Assembly (NCBI GenBank): GCA_036564195.1
Contig: DATCLA010000272.1
Location: 1-25,518 of the forward strand
Reading direction: 5' to 3'
Length of the DNA stretch: 25,518 nucleotides
DNA from: DATCLA01 sp036564195
GTDB lineage: Bacteria > Bacillota > UBA4882 > UBA8346
Shown here: in pieces, positions 22,880 to 25,518 of the stretch
Layout of the letters: the number at the start of each line of letters is the position of its first letter
Numbering within the stretch: the stretch's first letter is position 1
Position numbers and translations under genes: made by a program
The notes under the pieces: model-generated
The model's input: only the letters and a program-made list of their open reading frames with translations
The model's database searches: none
Told to the model about the DNA's origin: nothing

Positions 22880-23635
22880 ATGGAACGCACGCAATTATTA
22901 AAATTACTTGAAGCAATCGCCCAAGGTGAATTGACACCTTTGAACGCTTTAGAAAAATTAAAAAATTTTCCCTATCAAGATTTGGGTTTTGCTAAGATCG
23001 ATTCACACCGTTATTTGCGAAACGGAAATTCGGAAGTGATCTACTGCCCGGGGAAAACTGTCGAACAAATTGTAAGAATATTTACTAATATGAGTGAGTA
23101 TGCCCAAAATATTATTGCTACCCGTGCTAATCAAGAAATTTATCAGGCTGTGAAACTGGCACTTCCGGAAGCTGAATTTTTTGAAACAGCTAAGATTATT
23201 GCCCTCTGGCGCGAACATAAAGAGACTAAAGGCGAGATTGGAATTATTTCAGCCGGGACTGCGGATTTACCGGTAGCTGAAGAAGCGGCGGTTACTGCTA
23301 CAATTCTAGGTAGTAAAGTGACTCGAATTTACGATGTGGGGGTTGCCGGAATCCACCGTCTCTTCGATCAAAAACCCCTGATTGACCGTTGCCGGGTACT
23401 GATTGTGGTTGCCGGAATGGAAGGGGCTTTAGCAAGTGTGGTTGGCGGGCTGGTCGCCCAGCCGTTGATCGGTGTACCAACCAGTGTGGGCTATGGGTCC
23501 AATTTTCAGGGTTTAACCGCCCTATTTAGCATGTTAAGCTCTTGCGCCAGTAGTATAGGAGTAGTAAATATTGATAACGGATTTGGTGCAGGGGTTTTAG
23601 GACACCGAATTAATCTATTAGGAGAACGATCATGA
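22880..23635 (+). CDS. larB: Nickel-pincer cofactor synthase LarB
   Basis: A 251-residue protein of the LarB family (pyridinium-3,5-biscarboxylic acid mononucleotide synthase). It carboxylates and hydrolyses nicotinic acid adenine dinucleotide in the first step of nickel-pincer nucleotide synthesis. The C-terminal half is PurE-like: GIISAGTADLPVAEEAAVTATILG, YDVGVAGIHRL, IVVAGMEGALASVVGGLV and GVPTSVGYG. Cys222 in SSCASSIGVVNIDNGFGAG is the likely equivalent of the catalytic Cys of the lactobacillus enzyme. The N-terminal part ends in LRNGNSEVIYCPGKT. The ATG has a weak GGTGATAAGAAG ribosome site. The stop overlaps the larC start by 4 nt. larA and larE are not in view. Confidence 0.94.
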   Translation: MERTQLLKLLEAIAQGELTPLNALEKLKNFPYQDLGFAKIDSHRYLRNGNSEVIYCPGKTVEQIVRIFTNMSEYAQNIIATRANQEIYQAVKLALPEAEFFETAKIIALWREHKETKGEIGIISAGTADLPVAEEAAVTATILGSKVTRIYDVGVAGIHRLFDQKPLIDRCRVLIVVAGMEGALASVVGGLVAQPLIGVPTSVGYGSNFQGLTALFSMLSSCASSIGVVNIDNGFGAGVLGHRINLLGERS

Positions 23636-24837
23636 AAACTGCTTATTTAGACTGTTCCGCAGGAATCTGCGGCAATATGTTTTTAGGGGCTTTATTAGAC
23701 TTAGGTTTGCCTCAGGATTACTTAATGGCACAATTGCAAACATTAAATATTAATTTACCGGAGATTAAAGTTCACAAAGTTATGCGTAGTGGAATCAAAG
23801 CAGTATTATTTGATGTTCCGGAAATTCAGGAACACCATCACCGCCATTTAGAGGAGATTAAAGAGATTATTAACAATTCTGCTTTGAACTTAAAGGTAAA
23901 AAGCGATGCAATCCGTTGTTTTCAAAATTTAGCTCAGGCGGAAGCAAAGGTTCATGGAACTGATATCAATGCAATTCATTTTCATGAAGTAGGAGCTGTA
24001 GATGCAATTATTGATATTGTCGGTGCTGCGATTGGGTTAGAATATTTTAAATTCGACCAGATCTTAGTGGCTCCGATTCGGGTGGGATTCGGTACGGTTC
24101 ATTGCGCCCATGGCGAAATCCCACTGCCGGCTCCGGCCACCGCCCAACTTTTAAGCGGTTTTTATATTTTTGGCGGTGAGCTCCCGGGGGAGTGGGCTAC
24201 TCCGACCGGTGCAACCCTGGTTAAAACATTTGGGACTAATGCCGGAGGGCTGCCTCAACTTAAATTAACTAAAGTAGGGTATGGTGCCGGAAATCAAGAC
24301 CGGTCTATTCCTAATGTGTTAAGAATTATTGTTGGAGAATCCGGAGCTTTAACTACTGATCATGATTATCAGGTTATTATTGAAACCAATATTGACGATA
24401 TGAACCCGGAGTTCTATGGCTATTTAGGCGAAAAACTGCTAGAAGTAGGTGTTCGTGATTACTACTTTACTGCTGTATATATGAAAAAAAATCGTCCGGC
24501 AACTCAGTTAACGGTGATTACGGAACCGGAATTGGTGGGGCAAGTTGAGACTATCTTGTTTACCGAAACAACTACCCTAGGGGTCCGTAAGTCAATCGTT
24601 CAGCGGGCTTGTATGCAACGGTCCGAAAAAACAGTTTCAGTTAAAGGAAGAAACGTACGAGTTAAGTTAGCCCATAATAAGGGTAAAATTATAAAATATG
24701 CTCCGGAATATGAAGATTGCCTGGCAATAGCCAAAGAGTTAGCTTTACCGCTAAAAGATATTTATGATGAAGCGAGCCACTGCGCGAAAAACTTATTAGA
24801 AGCAGAAGGTGAAGCGATCACGACGTGGAATAAATAA
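23632..24837 (+). CDS. larC: Nickel insertion protein LarC
   Basis: A 401-residue single-frame LarC, the CTP-dependent enzyme that inserts nickel into the pincer nucleotide. Motifs are LDCSAGICGNMFLGALLDLG at the N-terminus, a His-rich segment EHHHRHLEEI, AIHFHEVGAVDAIIDIVG, GEIPLPAPATAQLL, WATPTGATLVKTFG, and the C-terminal ETNIDDMNPEFYGYLGEKL and TLGVRKSIVQR. In Lactiplantibacillus plantarum larC is read through a programmed frameshift from larC1/larC2; here the frame is continuous. It is translationally coupled to larB (ATGA overlap). The cofactor serves lactate racemase and related enzymes; which enzyme uses it here is unknown. Confidence 0.95.
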   Translation: MKTAYLDCSAGICGNMFLGALLDLGLPQDYLMAQLQTLNINLPEIKVHKVMRSGIKAVLFDVPEIQEHHHRHLEEIKEIINNSALNLKVKSDAIRCFQNLAQAEAKVHGTDINAIHFHEVGAVDAIIDIVGAAIGLEYFKFDQILVAPIRVGFGTVHCAHGEIPLPAPATAQLLSGFYIFGGELPGEWATPTGATLVKTFGTNAGGLPQLKLTKVGYGAGNQDRSIPNVLRIIVGESGALTTDHDYQVIIETNIDDMNPEFYGYLGEKLLEVGVRDYYFTAVYMKKNRPATQLTVITEPELVGQVETILFTETTTLGVRKSIVQRACMQRSEKTVSVKGRNVRVKLAHNKGKIIKYAPEYEDCLAIAKELALPLKDIYDEASHCAKNLLEAEGEAITTWNK

Positions 24838-24870
24838 AAGTTTTAATCTTTACCGGAAGGGTGTATTACA

Positions 24871-25371
24871 ATGAATGTTAAAATTTTAGTTGATTGGTGG
24901 CAACAAAATCACCTCTTATTATCTCTGGCCCAATTGGGGCTGACTCTATTAGTTTTAATATTGTTATTAATCTATAAGCAGAGTTTGAAAAAGTACCGGC
25001 TTTTACTGGAAAATATTAAAAGTAATAACAAGGAGACATTGTTATTAGATATACATGAGCGAATAAAAGCTAATACTGAAGCTATAACTGCAGTGAATGA
25101 AAACTTGAAACAATTAAAGAAGGAAAGTGAAGGTTATCTGCAGCATTGGGCCTTAATCCGCTTTAAAGCCTTTGATAATATTGGCGGGGATCAAAGTTTT
25201 GCTTTAGCACTGATGGATGCCTGCGGTAATGGTTTAGTAATCAGCAGTATCTATGGTAGGGAACAATCGGTGGTTTACAGTAAGCCGCTTAAAAACGGAA
25301 ACTCAATTTATCCGCTTTCCCAAGAAGAAAAGGAAGCAATTAATCAGGCCTGGGTCAGAGAGAAAAAATAA
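24871..25371 (+). CDS. DUF4446 family membrane-anchored protein
   Basis: A 166-residue protein of the DUF4446 family, often found near parB in clostridia. A single membrane segment (about residues 16-37, LLSLAQLGLTLLVLILLLIY) is followed by a charged, probably coiled-coil stretch (about 40-88, ERIKANTEAITAVNENLKQL). The conserved C-terminal domain has ALIRFKAFDNIGGDQSFALAL, DACGNGLVISSIYGRE and VVYSKPLKNG. The function is unknown. The ATG has GGAAGGGTG upstream and lies 33 nt after larC, so it may be co-transcribed with larBC. Confidence 0.85.
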   Translation: MNVKILVDWWQQNHLLLSLAQLGLTLLVLILLLIYKQSLKKYRLLLENIKSNNKETLLLDIHERIKANTEAITAVNENLKQLKKESEGYLQHWALIRFKAFDNIGGDQSFALALMDACGNGLVISSIYGREQSVVYSKPLKNGNSIYPLSQEEKEAINQAWVREKK

Positions 25372-25518
25372 ATGAATAAAAATTATGAGGTTGGATAAAC
25401 TAACTAAAGTTCCCATAAAAGTAAGAAATTAACTGTAGCTTATTATGATATTAAACAACTTGAGATAAAAACCTGTTTAAGCTGGATTAATTAAAAAAAA
25501 GATTATGGTGTTTTAGGT
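25372..25518. other. Terminal A+T-rich stretch, nothing recognised
   Basis: These 147 bases after the DUF4446 gene are A+T-rich. I see no gene start, terminator hairpin or repeat before the window ends. Confidence 0.6.

Noticed and set aside
23632..24837. Possible programmed frameshift in larC as in Lactiplantibacillus
   Set aside because: The frame is continuous through both the N- and C-terminal LarC domains, so no frameshift is needed.
1..25518. CRISPR arrays, insertion sequences, prophage or toxin-antitoxin genes
   Set aside because: No regularly spaced repeats, transposase-like frames or terminal inverted repeats were seen; gene content is core housekeeping.

Overview
The window spans the chromosomal replication origin of a spore-forming, low-to-moderate G+C Firmicute of clostridial type. 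Three things support this: the gene order rpmH-rnpA-yidD-yidC-jag-mnmE-mnmG-rsmG-parA-parB on one side and dnaA-dnaN-recF-DUF721-remB-gyrB on the other; a spoVG gene with a sigma-H-like promoter; and a long (about 272 nt) Gram-positive type SRP RNA. I cannot name a genus from sequence alone. Nearly every gene points away from the dnaA/rpmH divergence at about 11.9-12.36 kb: genes to the left are on the minus strand and genes to the right on the plus strand, so transcription runs with the replication forks.

Left arm (minus strand, read from the origin outward). dnaA is followed by a 263 bp gap holding consensus DnaA boxes and a very A+T-rich stretch (the likely unwinding region), then dnaN. 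The dnaN-recF gap, where the S4-domain gene rlbA (yaaA) usually sits, holds only two candidate micro-ORFs. Then come recF, a DUF721 (DciA-like) protein with an unusual C-terminal zinc-ribbon-like motif, remB, gyrB (no gyrA beside it), tadA, two tRNA-Ser genes, a decayed D-2-hydroxyacid dehydrogenase remnant, the SRP RNA gene ffs, ispE, a GntR/FCD regulator, a MobA-like nucleotidyltransferase, spoVG and tRNA-Gln. Promoters and terminators can be read for several of the RNA genes.

Right arm (plus strand). A textbook sigma-A promoter drives rpmH-rnpA-yidD-yidC-jag, which ends at a hairpin terminator. After a 339 bp gap with a one-mismatch parS-like site come mnmE, two tandem overlapping mnmG paralogues and rsmG. 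The second mnmG is canonical and the first is diverged at normally invariant motifs. parA-parB follow, with one perfect parS inside parB and another, inside a 26 bp palindrome, just downstream. The window ends with larB-larC (nickel-pincer cofactor synthesis, without larA or larE) and a DUF4446 membrane protein.

Most of the window is conserved housekeeping: replication initiation, segregation, ribosome and tRNA maturation, and membrane insertion. The most unusual feature is the tandem diverged mnmG pair. Also worth checking are the micro-ORFs replacing rlbA, the zinc-ribbon DUF721, the hydroxyacid dehydrogenase pseudogene and the parS-like site upstream of mnmE.
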